Source: Bradyrhizobium erythrophlei | Lineage (GTDB): Bacteria > Pseudomonadota > Alphaproteobacteria > Rhizobiales > Xanthobacteraceae | DNA length: 64,000 nucleotides | NCBI RefSeq assembly: GCF_900129505.1 | Contig: NZ_LT670818.1 | Location: forward strand, 4,683,001-4,747,000 | Direction: 5' to 3' | Shown here: one piece after another, positions 1-9,652 of the stretch | Numbering within the stretch: the first letter of the stretch is position 1 | How the letters are laid out: every line of letters starts with the position of its first letter | Notes under the pieces: generated by a model | Seen by the model: the letters and a program-made list of their open reading frames with translations, nothing else | The model's database searches: none | Told to the model about the DNA's origin: nothing | Program-made: the position numbers and the translations under genes

Positions 1-143
1 CCGACCAGCGCCAGCGTCTTGCCGGCCTCGACGCTGAAGCTGACGCCGTCCACCGCCTTGACGAACGCGGTCGGCCGTCCGAACACCGAGCGCTCGGCGA
101 CGAAATGCTTGACGAGATTGTCGACCTCGAGCAGGGCGCTCAT
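1..143 (-). CDS. Peptide ABC transporter ATP-binding protein, DppF/OppF-type (N-terminal part only)
   Basis: Only the first 47 residues lie in the window; the gene runs off the left edge. The translation opens [14 protein letters not shown] and reaches the start of Walker A (ALVG). The early segment FGRPTAFVKAVDGVSF is typical of the DppF class of dipeptide/oligopeptide ATPases. Its ATG overlaps the stop of the preceding ATPase gene by four bases (ATGA), so the two are translationally coupled and form a D/F ATPase pair at the end of the peptide-transport operon. Family call is sure; the substrate is unknown. Confidence 0.85.
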   Translation of the reverse strand, partial: MSALLEVDNLVKHFVAERSVFGRPTAFVKAVDGVSFSVEAGKTLALV

Positions 144-1129
144 GACACCAGCCTCTCCAGCGGCGCCTTGATGCAGCGCGACCAGTGAGCGGGCCCCACC
201 GCCACGAAAGGCGGCGGCGCGGCGACACAGGGCTCGCCGGCAAACGGACAGCGCGCGGCGAAGCGGCAGCCGGACGGCGGGTTCGCCATATTGGGAACCA
301 TGCCTTCGATGGTCGCAAGATGCGAGGCACGGCGGTCGAGCCGGGGGATCGAGCCGAGCAGACCGACGGTGTAGGGATGCTGAGGGGCGGCGAACAATTC
401 GTCGACCGGGGCGCGTTCGACGATCTCGCCGGCATACATCACCGCGACCTCGTCGCAGACCTCGGCGACCACGCCGAGATCATGGGTGATCATGATGATC
501 GCCGCCCCGCTCGCCGCCTTCAGCTCGCGCATCAGATCGAGGATTTGGGCCTGCAGGGTGACATCGAGCGCGGTGGTCGGCTCGTCCGCGATCAAGAGCC
601 GTGGATCGCAGGCCAGCGCCATCGCGATCATGACGCGCTGGCGCATGCCGCCCGACAGCTTGTGCGGATATTCGTCGACGCGTTTTTCAGGCGAGGGGAT
701 GTGGACGCGGCGCAACAGCTCGATCGCGCGTTCGCGCGCGGCGCGCCGCGCGCCGCCGCGATGGCGCAGGATGGTCTCGATGATCTGCTCGCCGATGGTG
801 AAACTCGGGTTGAGCGAGGTCATCGGCTCCTGGAAGATCATCGCCAGCCGGTTGCCGCGCAGGTCGCGCAAGGTCTGATCGGGCACCTCGAGCAGGTCAA
901 AACCGTCGAAACGGATCGAGCCGGTGACTTCCGCCGAATGTTTCGACAGCAAGCCCATGATGGCCAGCGAAGTCACGCTCTTGCCGCAGCCGGATTCGCC
1001 GACCAGCCCGAGTGTCGCCCCCTTGGCGACGCTGAGGTCGACGCTGTCGACCGCATGGGTAATGCGGCCGTTATCGCCGTGGAACAGCACCCGCAAATCC
1101 CTGATGTCGATCAGCGGGATTTCCGTCAT
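140..1129 (-). CDS. Peptide ABC transporter ATP-binding protein, DppD/OppD-type (second copy)
   Basis: 329-residue cytoplasmic ATPase that would power peptide import. Walker A GESGCGKS is at about residues 44-51, the Q-loop at about Q100, the signature LSGGM at about 158-162 and Walker B LLIADE at about 178-183. The C-terminal Cys-rich oligopeptide-transporter motif ([11 protein letters not shown]) is present. I chose the internal ATG at 1129 because it gives the usual [12 protein letters not shown] start and a 4-bp overlap with the preceding DUF1028 gene; a longer frame extends upstream but runs into that gene. It is a second DppD in the same operon as the one at 4761-5747, with no second permease pair visible between them. 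Confidence 0.92.
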   Translation of the reverse strand: MTEIPLIDIRDLRVLFHGDNGRITHAVDSVDLSVAKGATLGLVGESGCGKSVTSLAIMGLLSKHSAEVTGSIRFDGFDLLEVPDQTLRDLRGNRLAMIFQEPMTSLNPSFTIGEQIIETILRHRGGARRAARERAIELLRRVHIPSPEKRVDEYPHKLSGGMRQRVMIAMALACDPRLLIADEPTTALDVTLQAQILDLMRELKAASGAAIIMITHDLGVVAEVCDEVAVMYAGEIVERAPVDELFAAPQHPYTVGLLGSIPRLDRRASHLATIEGMVPNMANPPSGCRFAARCPFAGEPCVAAPPPFVAVGPAHWSRCIKAPLERLVS

Positions 1130-1836
1130 TTCCGGCCCGCGACGGCGGCTTCGATTGACGCGTCGATGCTCTTGCGGTCGATGATTCCGGCCGGGTTCTT
1201 GCGCGTGGGCAGCACTTTTCGGAAATGCGCCCAATGCTCGCGGCTGACCGCCTCGATACGTTCCAGCTCTACAAGCGGATCGGCATGGTCGTCGACGCGC
1301 AGGTCGAGCTCGGACCATTCCTGGTCGCCGTAGATCAAAAGCGCCGCGGATTGCTTGCCGCGCTTGTCGCCGCCGGCGGATTCGCCCGCGCGCATCGCCG
1401 CGATCAGGCGCTGCGGGAACGGCAGCAATTCGTTCGCCAGATAGGCCTTCGCGGTGTCATCCAACACCTGCGCGCCCGCGAGCATGTTGCCGGCGATGGA
1501 AAATCCGTTGCCCTCGATATGCCCGCACCAGTCGATGCATTCGCGTCCCGTATGCGAAGCGATGCGGCCGGCGGCGTCCATGACGTGAAGCTGCCGCGTC
1601 TCGCGCCCGGCATCCGCCGCAACCAGGCCGTCGACGATATCGCGCGGCGCACCGCCTTCGCGCAAGCGCTTCAAGCCGTCGATGCCGTAATAGGGATTGA
1701 CCAGCGCCTGCGTCGCGATCGCGCCGAGACGAGCCGCGATGAACGGCACGCGGGCGCCGACGGCGAAGAATTTTGTCGCTACCGCGATGCCGAACTGGCC
1801 GGTCGAGGTGTCGCGGGCGATGATCGACCAGGTCAT
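1126..1836 (-). CDS. DUF1028 family protein (Ntn-hydrolase-like fold)
   Basis: 236 residues beginning MTWSIIARDTSTGQFGIAVATKFFAVG, the hallmark start of DUF1028. The family is thought to adopt an Ntn-hydrolase-like fold and is sometimes fused to peptidoglycan-binding domains; no activity is established to my knowledge. It sits between the gamma-glutamyltransferase-like gene and the second ATPase pair, transcribed with them, and its stop overlaps the next ATG. In that position it may process imported peptides or gamma-glutamyl compounds, which is inference from context. No signal peptide is visible, so it is probably cytoplasmic. Confidence 0.85.
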   Translation of the reverse strand: MTWSIIARDTSTGQFGIAVATKFFAVGARVPFIAARLGAIATQALVNPYYGIDGLKRLREGGAPRDIVDGLVAADAGRETRQLHVMDAAGRIASHTGRECIDWCGHIEGNGFSIAGNMLAGAQVLDDTAKAYLANELLPFPQRLIAAMRAGESAGGDKRGKQSAALLIYGDQEWSELDLRVDDHADPLVELERIEAVSREHWAHFRKVLPTRKNPAGIIDRKSIDASIEAAVAGRK

Positions 1837-1862
1837 CTTCTACCTTAAACCCATCTCTGCTC

Positions 1863-3665
1863 TTACCGTCCGGCCGCGTAGCCCTGCATGCCCCGCGGAT
1901 TGGCGGCGGCGCGGCGGCGGCGGCCGATTTTCGAGGCGGCGGTGAGGCGGCCTTCGGACCAGTCGGGGCCGGTCTCCACGATATGGCCGCGGCTCCTGAG
2001 GTTATCGACGCTCGCCTTCGGCACGCGGTTCTCGACCACCAGCACGCCGGGGCGCGCGGTGCGCGGCCAGAACGAGATCGGGAAATGCTCGGAATGCCAC
2101 GCCGGTGCGTCGATCGCCTCCTGCAGATTCATTTTGGCATGAACGTGCCGCAGGAAGAATTGCGTGATCCATTGGTCCTGCTGATCGCCGCCGGGCGAAC
2201 CCCACGACAGGTACGGCTCGCCGTCGCGCAGCGCCATGGTCGGGCTCAGTGTGGTGCGCGGTCGCTTGCCGGGCGCCAGGGCCGCGGGATGATTTTCCTC
2301 GAGCCAGAACATCTGCGCGCGGCTGCCGAGGCAGAAGCCGAGTTTCGGAATTACCGGCGACGATTGCAGCCAGCCGCCGGACGGCGTCGCCGAGATCATG
2401 TTGCCGGCCTGGTCGATGATGTCGAAATGGACAGTGTCGCCGCGCACCTCGCCGAAACGGCCGACGGTGGGCTCGCCCGCACCCATGGCGCCGACCGCCT
2501 CGCGATGTCCCTCCGCCCGGCGCAGCTTTACGACCGAGCCGAAACCCTCGACCGAGCCGGGGACGAAATCGAGTGAGGCCTTTTCGGAAATCAGCTTGCG
2601 GCGTTCGTCGTTGTAGGCATCGGACAACAGCGTGGCGATCGGGATCTCGGTAAAATTCGGATCGCCATAGAACTTCTCGCGGTCGGCATAGGCGAGCTTG
2701 GCGCATTCGACCTGCAGATGGATGAACTCGGGCCCTGCGGGATCGAGTCCGTCGAGTTCGAACCCCTTCAGCAGCGCGAGCTGCTGCAGCATCACCGGGC
2801 CCTGGCTCCAGACGCCGGCCTTGCAGACGGTGTAGCGGCCATAGTCGTAAGTCAGCGGTGCTTCGACCGAGGGCTGCCAGCGCGCCATGTCGTCGGCGGA
2901 GAGCACGCCGCGATGCGGTGAGCCGGTAACGTCCATGACTTCCTGGGTGCGGCAGAATTCGCCGATCGCTTCGGCGACGAAACCATGCGACCAGGCCTTG
3001 CGCGCGCGCTCGATCTGGGCGAGGCGGTCGCTACCGGCGCTTTCGGCCTCCTGCAGGATGCGGGCATAGGTTTCCGAAAGCGTCTTGTTGGTGAAGAGCG
3101 TGCCGGGTTTGGGAACCTCGTTGTTGGGCAGATAGACCGCGGCAGAGGTGGTCCAGTGTTTCCGGAACAATTGCTCGACCGTCTGGATGGTCGCCGCGGC
3201 GCGCTCGACCAGCGGATAGCCGTCGCGGGCATAGGCGATGGCTGGCTCCAGCACGTCGCGCAACCGCAAGGTGCCGTAGTCGCGCAGCAACAGCATCCAT
3301 GATTCGAAGGTACCGGGAACGCAGGCCGCGAGCAGCCCGGTGCCGGGCACCATCTCCAGTCCCTCGCTGCGGTAATGCGCGATCGTCGCTCGCTGAGGCG
3401 CCGGGCCCTGGCCGCAGATCACTTCGGTCCGGCCACGTCTCACGTCGTGCACGATGATTGGCACGTCGCCGCCGGGACCGTTTAGATGCGGCTCGACCAC
3501 CTGCAGCGTAAAGGCGGCAGCGACACCGGCGTCGAAGGCATTGCCGCCCTTCTCCAGGGTGGCCATCCCGACCGCGGTGGCGATCCAGTGGGTCGAGGTG
3601 ACGACGCCAAAAGTTCCTTCGATTTCCGGCCGGGTCGTGAACGGATCGGGATTGATTTTGCTCAT
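1863..3665 (-). CDS. Gamma-glutamyltransferase-like Ntn hydrolase
   Basis: About 600 residues from the ATG at 3665 (MSKINPDPFTTRPEIEGTFG). GGT precursors self-cleave before a threonine; here the sequence DTVHFDIIDQAGN places the likely catalytic Thr at about residue 411. The small-subunit glycine-rich motif (SWGSPGGDQQDQW) follows. In canonical GGTs a DxRExAP segment carries the Arg that binds the gamma-glutamyl carboxylate; here that region reads CGQGPAP with no Arg, so the substrate may not be glutathione itself. No signal peptide is seen, unlike periplasmic E. coli Ggt. It lies in the peptide-transporter operon, suggesting hydrolysis of imported gamma-linked peptides. An upstream in-frame ATG would extend the N-terminus, but the chosen start fits the family. 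Confidence 0.88.
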   Translation of the reverse strand: MSKINPDPFTTRPEIEGTFGVVTSTHWIATAVGMATLEKGGNAFDAGVAAAFTLQVVEPHLNGPGGDVPIIVHDVRRGRTEVICGQGPAPQRATIAHYRSEGLEMVPGTGLLAACVPGTFESWMLLLRDYGTLRLRDVLEPAIAYARDGYPLVERAAATIQTVEQLFRKHWTTSAAVYLPNNEVPKPGTLFTNKTLSETYARILQEAESAGSDRLAQIERARKAWSHGFVAEAIGEFCRTQEVMDVTGSPHRGVLSADDMARWQPSVEAPLTYDYGRYTVCKAGVWSQGPVMLQQLALLKGFELDGLDPAGPEFIHLQVECAKLAYADREKFYGDPNFTEIPIATLLSDAYNDERRKLISEKASLDFVPGSVEGFGSVVKLRRAEGHREAVGAMGAGEPTVGRFGEVRGDTVHFDIIDQAGNMISATPSGGWLQSSPVIPKLGFCLGSRAQMFWLEENHPAALAPGKRPRTTLSPTMALRDGEPYLSWGSPGGDQQDQWITQFFLRHVHAKMNLQEAIDAPAWHSEHFPISFWPRTARPGVLVVENRVPKASVDNLRSRGHIVETGPDWSEGRLTAASKIGRRRRAAANPRGMQGYAAGR

Positions 3666-3768
3666 GATAATCCAGGGTTGCGCTGGTGCCGTGGGGCGCG
3701 GGCACTTGACCACAGCCGAGGCGGCCTGCCAACCACTGCCACCCGCGGCGGCGCTCCCGTCCCCGTGA

Positions 3769-4764
3769 TCATGCGGGGACTGCGGCGGCGGGAGTGTTGA
3801 CGGCGTGGCAGGCGACGCCGTCGATCAGTTCGGGGGCTTGCTTGCGGCAGAGGTCGAACGCCAGCGGGCAGCGCGGGTTGAACGCGCAGCCGGGCGGCGG
3901 GTTGATCGGGTTGGGGATTTCGCCCTTGACTGGAATCCGCTGGCGGCCGGACATCGCCAGATCCGGCACCGCGCCCAGCAGCATCCTGGTATAGGGCATT
4001 CGCGGATTGTTAAAGAGTTCGCGGCCCTCCGCGATCTCGACAATGCGGCCGAGATACATCACGCCGATGCGGCTCGCCATGTGGCGGACCACGGCGAGGT
4101 TGTGGCTGATGAAGAGGTAGGTGAGGCCGAACTTGTCCTGCAGGTCGCGCATCAAATTGAGGATCTGCGCCTGCACGGAAACGTCGAGCGCGGACGTCGG
4201 CTCGTCGCAGACGATGAACTCAGCTTCGGAGGCGAGCGCCCGCGCAATCGCGATGCGCTGGCGCTGGCCGCCGGAAAATTCGTGCGGATATTTCCAGCCG
4301 TCGTCGGCGTGCAGACCGACTAGAGCCAGGAGCTCGCCGACCCGCGCCTGGATGTCGCGCTCGCCCTGGATCAGATCGAAGGCGCGGATCGGCTCGGCAA
4401 CGATGGCATCGACCCGAAGCCGCGGGTTGAGGCTCGCATAGGGATCCTGGAAGATCATCTGGATGCGGCGCCGCAGCAGCCTGCGGGCCTGCACTTGCCT
4501 GGGGTTGGCCATCGAGACGCCGTCGATGACCACTTCGCCCGAACTGGGCGGCAGCAACCCCACCACCATGCGGGCAACGGTGGTCTTGCCCGAACCGGAT
4601 TCGCCGACGAGCGCAAAGGTCTCGCCCATGGCGATGTCGAAGGTCACGCCGTCGACCGCTTTTAGAAACTCCAGATGGCCGCCTTCGAGCACGCGATTGA
4701 GCCACGGCTTCGAGACGTCGAACACGCGGCGCAGATTCTTCACCTCGACGAAGGGCGTCGTCAT
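3769..4764 (-). CDS. Peptide ABC transporter ATP-binding protein DppF-type
   Basis: 331-residue ATPase with Walker A GESGSGKT, signature FSGGQRQRIAIARAL, Walker B FIVCDEPTSALDV and the C-terminal motif [17 protein letters not shown] typical of oligopeptide-transporter ATPases. It pairs with the upstream DppD-type gene, whose stop it overlaps by four bases. Together they should energise the DppB/DppC permease upstream. The roughly 100-bp gap to the GGT-like gene downstream contains no obvious terminator, so the operon probably continues. Confidence 0.93.
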   Translation of the reverse strand: MTTPFVEVKNLRRVFDVSKPWLNRVLEGGHLEFLKAVDGVTFDIAMGETFALVGESGSGKTTVARMVVGLLPPSSGEVVIDGVSMANPRQVQARRLLRRRIQMIFQDPYASLNPRLRVDAIVAEPIRAFDLIQGERDIQARVGELLALVGLHADDGWKYPHEFSGGQRQRIAIARALASEAEFIVCDEPTSALDVSVQAQILNLMRDLQDKFGLTYLFISHNLAVVRHMASRIGVMYLGRIVEIAEGRELFNNPRMPYTRMLLGAVPDLAMSGRQRIPVKGEIPNPINPPPGCAFNPRCPLAFDLCRKQAPELIDGVACHAVNTPAAAVPA

Positions 4765-5747
4765 GCCGCGGTCTCCTTGGCGGCGGCGTCGAACAGATGG
4801 CAGGCAACGGCTTGCCGGCCGCGCCTGATCGGCTCCGGCCGCTCGATCCGGCAGCGGTCGAAGGCGAAGGCGCAGCGCGGGTTGAAGGCGCAGCCCGGCG
4901 GGATCGCGGAAAGCCGCGGCATCGAGCCGGGGATCTGGACCAGCCGCGCGGCGTCGCCCGCGAGCGTCGGGATCGCGCCCATCAGGCCCTTGGCGTAGGG
5001 ATGCAGCGGGTTCTGCACGACCTCCCGCACCGGGCCGATCTCGGCGATCCGGCCGGAATACATCACCGCTACGCGGTCGCAGGTTTCGGCGATCACGCCC
5101 ATGTCGTGGGTCACCAGCATCACCGCAGTGCCGTGATCGCGCCCGAGGCGTTTTATCAGGGAGATGATCTGGGCCTGCACCGAGACGTCGAGCGCGGTGG
5201 TGGGTTCGTCGGCGATGATCAATTCGGGCTCGGCGCAGATCGCGAGCGCGATCACGACGCGCTGGCGCATGCCGCCGGAGAATTCGTGCGGATAGGCGTC
5301 GATGCGCTTTTCCGGCGCGGGAATGCCGACCTCGGCCAACAGGTCGATGGCGCGCTTGCGCGCGGCCTGCTCCGACAGATTGGTATGGGTCCGGATGGTT
5401 TCGATCAGCTGATCGCCGATGCGGTACAGGGGATTGAGGCTGGTGAGCGGATCCTGGAAGATCATGCCGATCCGCTTGCCCCGGATCCGGCGCATTTCCT
5501 CGGGCGGCAGGTTGTCGATCCGCAGGCCCGAAAGATGGATCGATCCGCCCGCGATGCGGCCGGGCGGGTCGATCAGGCCGATCACCGCGAGCCCGGTGAC
5601 GGATTTTCCGGCGCCGGATTCGCCGACCACACCCAGCACTTCGCCCTTGGCGATGTCGAAGGAAATCCCGTCGATGGCGCGGAGCGTCGATCGGCGGGTG
5701 ACGAACTCCACTTTGAGGTTGCGTACGGAGAGAACGGGTTCGGTCAT
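4761..5747 (-). CDS. Peptide ABC transporter ATP-binding protein DppD-type
   Basis: 328-residue ATPase starting [15 protein letters not shown]. Walker A GESGAGKS, signature [15 protein letters not shown], Walker [14 protein letters not shown] and the terminal [14 protein letters not shown] motif are all present. It lies about 30 bp downstream of dppC and is coupled to the DppF gene by a 4-bp overlap. It is clearly related to the second DppD gene at 140-1129; the pairs share the D-F order, consistent with an old duplication or with two transporters merged into one operon. Confidence 0.93.
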   Translation of the reverse strand: MTEPVLSVRNLKVEFVTRRSTLRAIDGISFDIAKGEVLGVVGESGAGKSVTGLAVIGLIDPPGRIAGGSIHLSGLRIDNLPPEEMRRIRGKRIGMIFQDPLTSLNPLYRIGDQLIETIRTHTNLSEQAARKRAIDLLAEVGIPAPEKRIDAYPHEFSGGMRQRVVIALAICAEPELIIADEPTTALDVSVQAQIISLIKRLGRDHGTAVMLVTHDMGVIAETCDRVAVMYSGRIAEIGPVREVVQNPLHPYAKGLMGAIPTLAGDAARLVQIPGSMPRLSAIPPGCAFNPRCAFAFDRCRIERPEPIRRGRQAVACHLFDAAAKETAA

Positions 5748-5778
5748 GCGATCCGCCGCAGGGTGTTGACGGCGCTTC

Positions 5779-6753
5779 TCATCGGAGTTTCGGGTTGAGC
5801 GCGTCGCGCAACCAGTCGCCGAGCAGGTTGATGGACAGGATCAGTGCCGCCAGCGCAATGCCGGGGAAGGCGACGATCCACCATTCGCCGGAGAACAGAT
5901 AATTGTTGCCGATCCGGATCAAGGTGCCGAGCGAGGGCATGGTGTCCGGCATGCCGGCGCCCAGAAACGACAGCGTCGCCTCGGTGATCACGGCGAGCGC
6001 AAGGTTGATGGTGGCGATCACCAGGATCGGCCCCATGGTGTTGGGCAGCACGTGACGCAACATGATCACCGGCGCGGGAAGGCCGATCAACTGCGCCGCC
6101 GCCACATAATCCTTGTTCTTCTCCACCATGACGGAGCCGCGCACGGTGCGCGCATACTGCACCCAGAAACTCAGGCCGATAGCGACCACCAGCACCGCCA
6201 GCGTGCTCATCGCGTCCAGACGGTTGCCCAACACCGATTTGGCGACGCCGTTGACCAAGAGCGCGATCAGGATGGCGGGGAAGGAGAGCTGCACGTCGGC
6301 AATGCGCATGATCAGGCCGTCGACGGCGCCGCCGAAATAGCCTGCGATCAGGCCCATGACGATGCCGATCGCGCCGGAGAACAGCACGCCGAGAACGCCG
6401 ACCGCGAGTGAAATCTGCAAGCCGTAGAGGATCGCGGAAAACACGTCGCGGCCCTGCTCGTCGGTGCCGAGCAGGAACGGGCTTTGGCCCTCGGCGGTCC
6501 ACAACGGCGCGATCCGCGAATTCATCAGTTGAAGCTGCGCCGGGTCGAATGGATTCTGCACGGAAATCAGCGGTGCGAAGATCGCGAGCAGGAAAAACAG
6601 GATCGTCACGGCCGCCGCGACCATTGTGATCTTGGAGCGGCGCAACGAATAGAACAGGTCGCTCTCGATGGCGCGGCTGATGAGCCGTCCGGGCGAGAAG
6701 CGCATGCGCGGCGCGCCGGAATCGGATTTGTGCGGGACGACGGCGTCGGACAT
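5779..6753 (-). CDS. Peptide ABC transporter permease DppC-type
   Basis: 324-residue inner-membrane permease from the ATG at 6753 (MSDAVVPHKSDSGAPRMRF). The N-terminal OppC_N segment is followed by a transmembrane helix (ITMVAAAVTILFFLLAIFAP), a periplasmic loop with GTDEQGRDVFSAILYG and the EAA-type permease loop with QLIGLPAPVIMLRHVLPN. The frame stays open further upstream, but that extension overlaps dppB. It forms the channel with DppB. Confidence 0.92.
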   Translation of the reverse strand: MSDAVVPHKSDSGAPRMRFSPGRLISRAIESDLFYSLRRSKITMVAAAVTILFFLLAIFAPLISVQNPFDPAQLQLMNSRIAPLWTAEGQSPFLLGTDEQGRDVFSAILYGLQISLAVGVLGVLFSGAIGIVMGLIAGYFGGAVDGLIMRIADVQLSFPAILIALLVNGVAKSVLGNRLDAMSTLAVLVVAIGLSFWVQYARTVRGSVMVEKNKDYVAAAQLIGLPAPVIMLRHVLPNTMGPILVIATINLALAVITEATLSFLGAGMPDTMPSLGTLIRIGNNYLFSGEWWIVAFPGIALAALILSINLLGDWLRDALNPKLR

Positions 6754-6767
6754 GGCGAAAACTCGGT

Positions 6768-7748
6768 TCAAGCCGGGCGGCTGAGGGTCGAGCGCAGCCG
6801 CGGATCGACGACGGTGTAGAGGATATCGACCACCAGGTTGATGGTCACGAACATCAGCGACACCATCATCAAATAAGCTGCCATGATCGGAATATCGACG
6901 GTTTGCACGGCTTGAACGAACAACAGTCCCATTCCCGGCCACTGGAACACAGTTTCGGTAATGATCGCGAATGCAATAACCGAGCCAAATTGCAGGCCGG
7001 CCACGGTAATAACCGGCACCAGGGTATTCCTCAGCGCGTGACCGAAGTGGATCGCCCGCGTCGTCAATCCGCGCGCCCGCGCAAAGCGGATGTAGTCGGT
7101 GCGCAGCACCTCCAGCATCTCGGCCCGCACCAGCCGCATGATCAACGTCATCTGGAACAGGCCGAGCGTGATCGAAGGCAGGATCAGGGCCTTGAGCCCC
7201 GAGAGCGTCAGAAGCCCGGTGGTCCACCATCCGAGCCGCACTACTTCGCCGCGGCCGAACGAGGGCAGCCAGCCCAGCACCACGGCGAACAGATAGATCA
7301 GCAGAATGCCGATCAGGAAAGTCGGCAGCGAGATGCCGATCAGCGATATCGCCTGGAACACTTTTGCCAAGAATGAGTCGCGCCGCAGCGCCGAGTAGAC
7401 GCCCATCAGGATGCCGAACACCATCGCCAGGATGGTGGCGCAGATCGCCAGTTCCAGCGTCGCCGGCATCCGCTCCTTCAGCAGGCTCGCGACCGGCTGA
7501 CGGAACTGGTAGGACACGCCGAATTTGAATTGCGCCGCGTTCGCCAGATAATGCGCGAACTGCAGCGGCACGGGATCGTCGAGGCCGAGGGATTTATGGA
7601 TCGCGGCGCGCTCGGCCGCCGAGGTGTCGATGGCGACCATCTGGTTGACCGGATCGCCGGCGAAGCGGAACATCGCAAACGAGATGATGCCGACTGCGAT
7701 CATGACGCCGATGGCCTGGATCGCCCGGCGCAGCGTGAAAGCGAGCAT
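6768..7748 (-). CDS. Peptide ABC transporter permease DppB-type
   Basis: 326 residues, six predicted membrane helices, starting MLAFTLRRAIQAIGVMIAVGII as DppB proteins do. The loop contacting the ATPase reads RTDYIRFARARGL. It is separated from dppC by only 14 bp. With DppC it forms the inner-membrane translocation path for peptides captured by the binding protein encoded immediately upstream. Confidence 0.93.
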   Translation of the reverse strand: MLAFTLRRAIQAIGVMIAVGIISFAMFRFAGDPVNQMVAIDTSAAERAAIHKSLGLDDPVPLQFAHYLANAAQFKFGVSYQFRQPVASLLKERMPATLELAICATILAMVFGILMGVYSALRRDSFLAKVFQAISLIGISLPTFLIGILLIYLFAVVLGWLPSFGRGEVVRLGWWTTGLLTLSGLKALILPSITLGLFQMTLIMRLVRAEMLEVLRTDYIRFARARGLTTRAIHFGHALRNTLVPVITVAGLQFGSVIAFAIITETVFQWPGMGLLFVQAVQTVDIPIMAAYLMMVSLMFVTINLVVDILYTVVDPRLRSTLSRPA

Positions 7749-7853
7749 GTGATCCTTTCACTTCGCGTTAAACGGGGGGCGCGCGACCTCGAAACCCAAA
7801 ATGAAAGATCCCGGAAAGCGCGAAGCCACCGGGACCCCTGATGATAGGACCGA

Positions 7854-9455
7854 CTACTCTTCCTGTTTGGTCGCCCAGTAAAGCAGGACTTGGTTGTCGG
7901 CGCGCTGGGTCAACTTCACCTTGTTCGAGACGCCCCATGCCAGGGCCTGCTGGTGCAGCGGAATATAGCCGTAATCCTTGATGCCGATCTCGAAGGCCTG
8001 CTTGATCAGTTGATCGCGTTTGGCCGGATCGGTCTCGACCAGGATCTTGTCGGTCAGCGCATCCAATTCCTTGTTGCAGTAGCCGCCGAGATTGGCTTCG
8101 CCGCGCGTGGAGTCCTTGGGATCGTCACGGCAGCCCATGATATCATGCAGCACGTTGTGCGAATCCTGCGAGCCCGGCTGCCAGCCCAGCATGTAGAACG
8201 AGGTCTTGTAGCCGCCGGGCTTGAGCACCTTGGCAAAATATTGCGCCTTGGGCTGCGCCAGCAGGTCCACCTTGACGCCGATCCGCGCCAGCATGCCGAC
8301 CACCGCCTGGCAGATCGCGGCGTCGTTGACATAACGGTCGTTCGGGCAGTCCATCGTCACCTCGAAGCCGTCGGGATAACCGGCTTCCGTCAGGAGCTTC
8401 TTGGCGCCATCGGGATCGTATTTCCCCCGCGTGAAGTCCTTCGACAGCGGGAACAGTTCCGGCGCGATCATCAGTGCCGACGGCGTCGAGAGGCCGCGCA
8501 TGACGCGGGTCTTGATCAGCTCGACATCGATCGCCTTGAAGAAGGCCTCGCGGACGCGGATGTCCTTGAAGGGATTCTTGCCCTTCACATTCGAGTACAG
8601 CAATTCGTCCCGCGACTGGTCCATGCCGATAAAGAGGGTGCGCAATTCCGGACCATTCAGAACCTTGGCGATGCCGCTCGCATTCACCCGCGCGATATCC
8701 TGGATCGGCACCGGTTCGACGACGTCGACTTCGCCCGAGAGCAGGGCAGCAACACGCGTGGCGTCGGAGGCGATCGGCGTGAAGATGATTTCCTTCAGAT
8801 TATGTTCCGGCTTGCGCCACCAGTTCGCGTACGGTTTGAACACGGTCTTCACGCCCGGCTGATGGCTCTCGATGATGAAGGGCCCCGTGCCGTTTTCATT
8901 GAGCGAGGCGTAGCTCGGCGTGGTTGCGGAGGCCGGCGTCGGCGCCACTGCATTGTGCTCTTCGCACCACTTCTTGTCCATGATCAGCCAGCCGTCCCAT
9001 TGCGTGATCAGGATGGGATTGGGCGAGGACAGCACGACATCGACGGTGTAGTCGTCGACCTTGACGAACTTGGCATCGGGCGGAATGACGCTGGTGAAGT
9101 TGGAGCCCGTGGCCCGCACCCGGCTGGCCGAAAAGATCACGTCGTCGGCGGTGAAGGGGTCGCTGTTGTGGAATGTCACATTGTGGCGCAAATGGAAGCG
9201 CCAGCGGGTCGGCTCCGGTGTCTCCCAGCTTTCCGCGAGCGCTGGAATGATCTTCAGATTTCTGTCCCGGCCGACGAGACCCTCATAGATATGCGAGTGA
9301 TGCGCGGTGGTGGTGGTTTCCCTGAGCGTATAGGGATCGAGCGATTTGAGATCACCCTGGTTGGCGTAACGCAAGGTCTGGGCCGATGCCGGCGATATCG
9401 CCAAGGCAACGATCGAAGCGACGGTCGCTGCCAACAAGGTTCGACGTACCGACAT
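7854..9455 (-). CDS. Peptide ABC transporter periplasmic substrate-binding protein (SBP family 5)
   Basis: 533-residue secreted protein. A Sec signal peptide of about 25 residues ends ISPASA-QTLRYANQG. The SBP_bac_5 fold is recognisable from YANQGDLKSLDPYTLRETTT, WRFHLRHNVTFHNSDPFTADDV and a long C-terminal lobe. First gene of the operon; its start is about 200 bp from the divergent oxidoreductase at 9653, so the operon promoter should lie in 9456-9652. Family members bind di/oligopeptides, glutathione, nickel or opines; the sequence alone does not decide the ligand. Downstream GGT-like and DUF1028 genes favour peptide-like ligands. Confidence 0.93.
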   Translation of the reverse strand: MSVRRTLLAATVASIVALAISPASAQTLRYANQGDLKSLDPYTLRETTTTAHHSHIYEGLVGRDRNLKIIPALAESWETPEPTRWRFHLRHNVTFHNSDPFTADDVIFSASRVRATGSNFTSVIPPDAKFVKVDDYTVDVVLSSPNPILITQWDGWLIMDKKWCEEHNAVAPTPASATTPSYASLNENGTGPFIIESHQPGVKTVFKPYANWWRKPEHNLKEIIFTPIASDATRVAALLSGEVDVVEPVPIQDIARVNASGIAKVLNGPELRTLFIGMDQSRDELLYSNVKGKNPFKDIRVREAFFKAIDVELIKTRVMRGLSTPSALMIAPELFPLSKDFTRGKYDPDGAKKLLTEAGYPDGFEVTMDCPNDRYVNDAAICQAVVGMLARIGVKVDLLAQPKAQYFAKVLKPGGYKTSFYMLGWQPGSQDSHNVLHDIMGCRDDPKDSTRGEANLGGYCNKELDALTDKILVETDPAKRDQLIKQAFEIGIKDYGYIPLHQQALAWGVSNKVKLTQRADNQVLLYWATKQEE

Positions 9456-9652
9456 TTGTTTATATTCTCCGCTTAGCTACTGCACGTCCCGCGATATCGC
9501 CCGGCTGAGGACCGATCCATGTTGCCAGAGTTTAGCCGCCGCGCAAGCGCGATTTCCGCTCAAACCATGCCGGTTTGCGCGGCCTATTCCCGATGGTTAG
9601 CCTGAGCCCAAGCCGCAGACCAGCGTTTTGACCCACAACTTTTGGAGTAGTG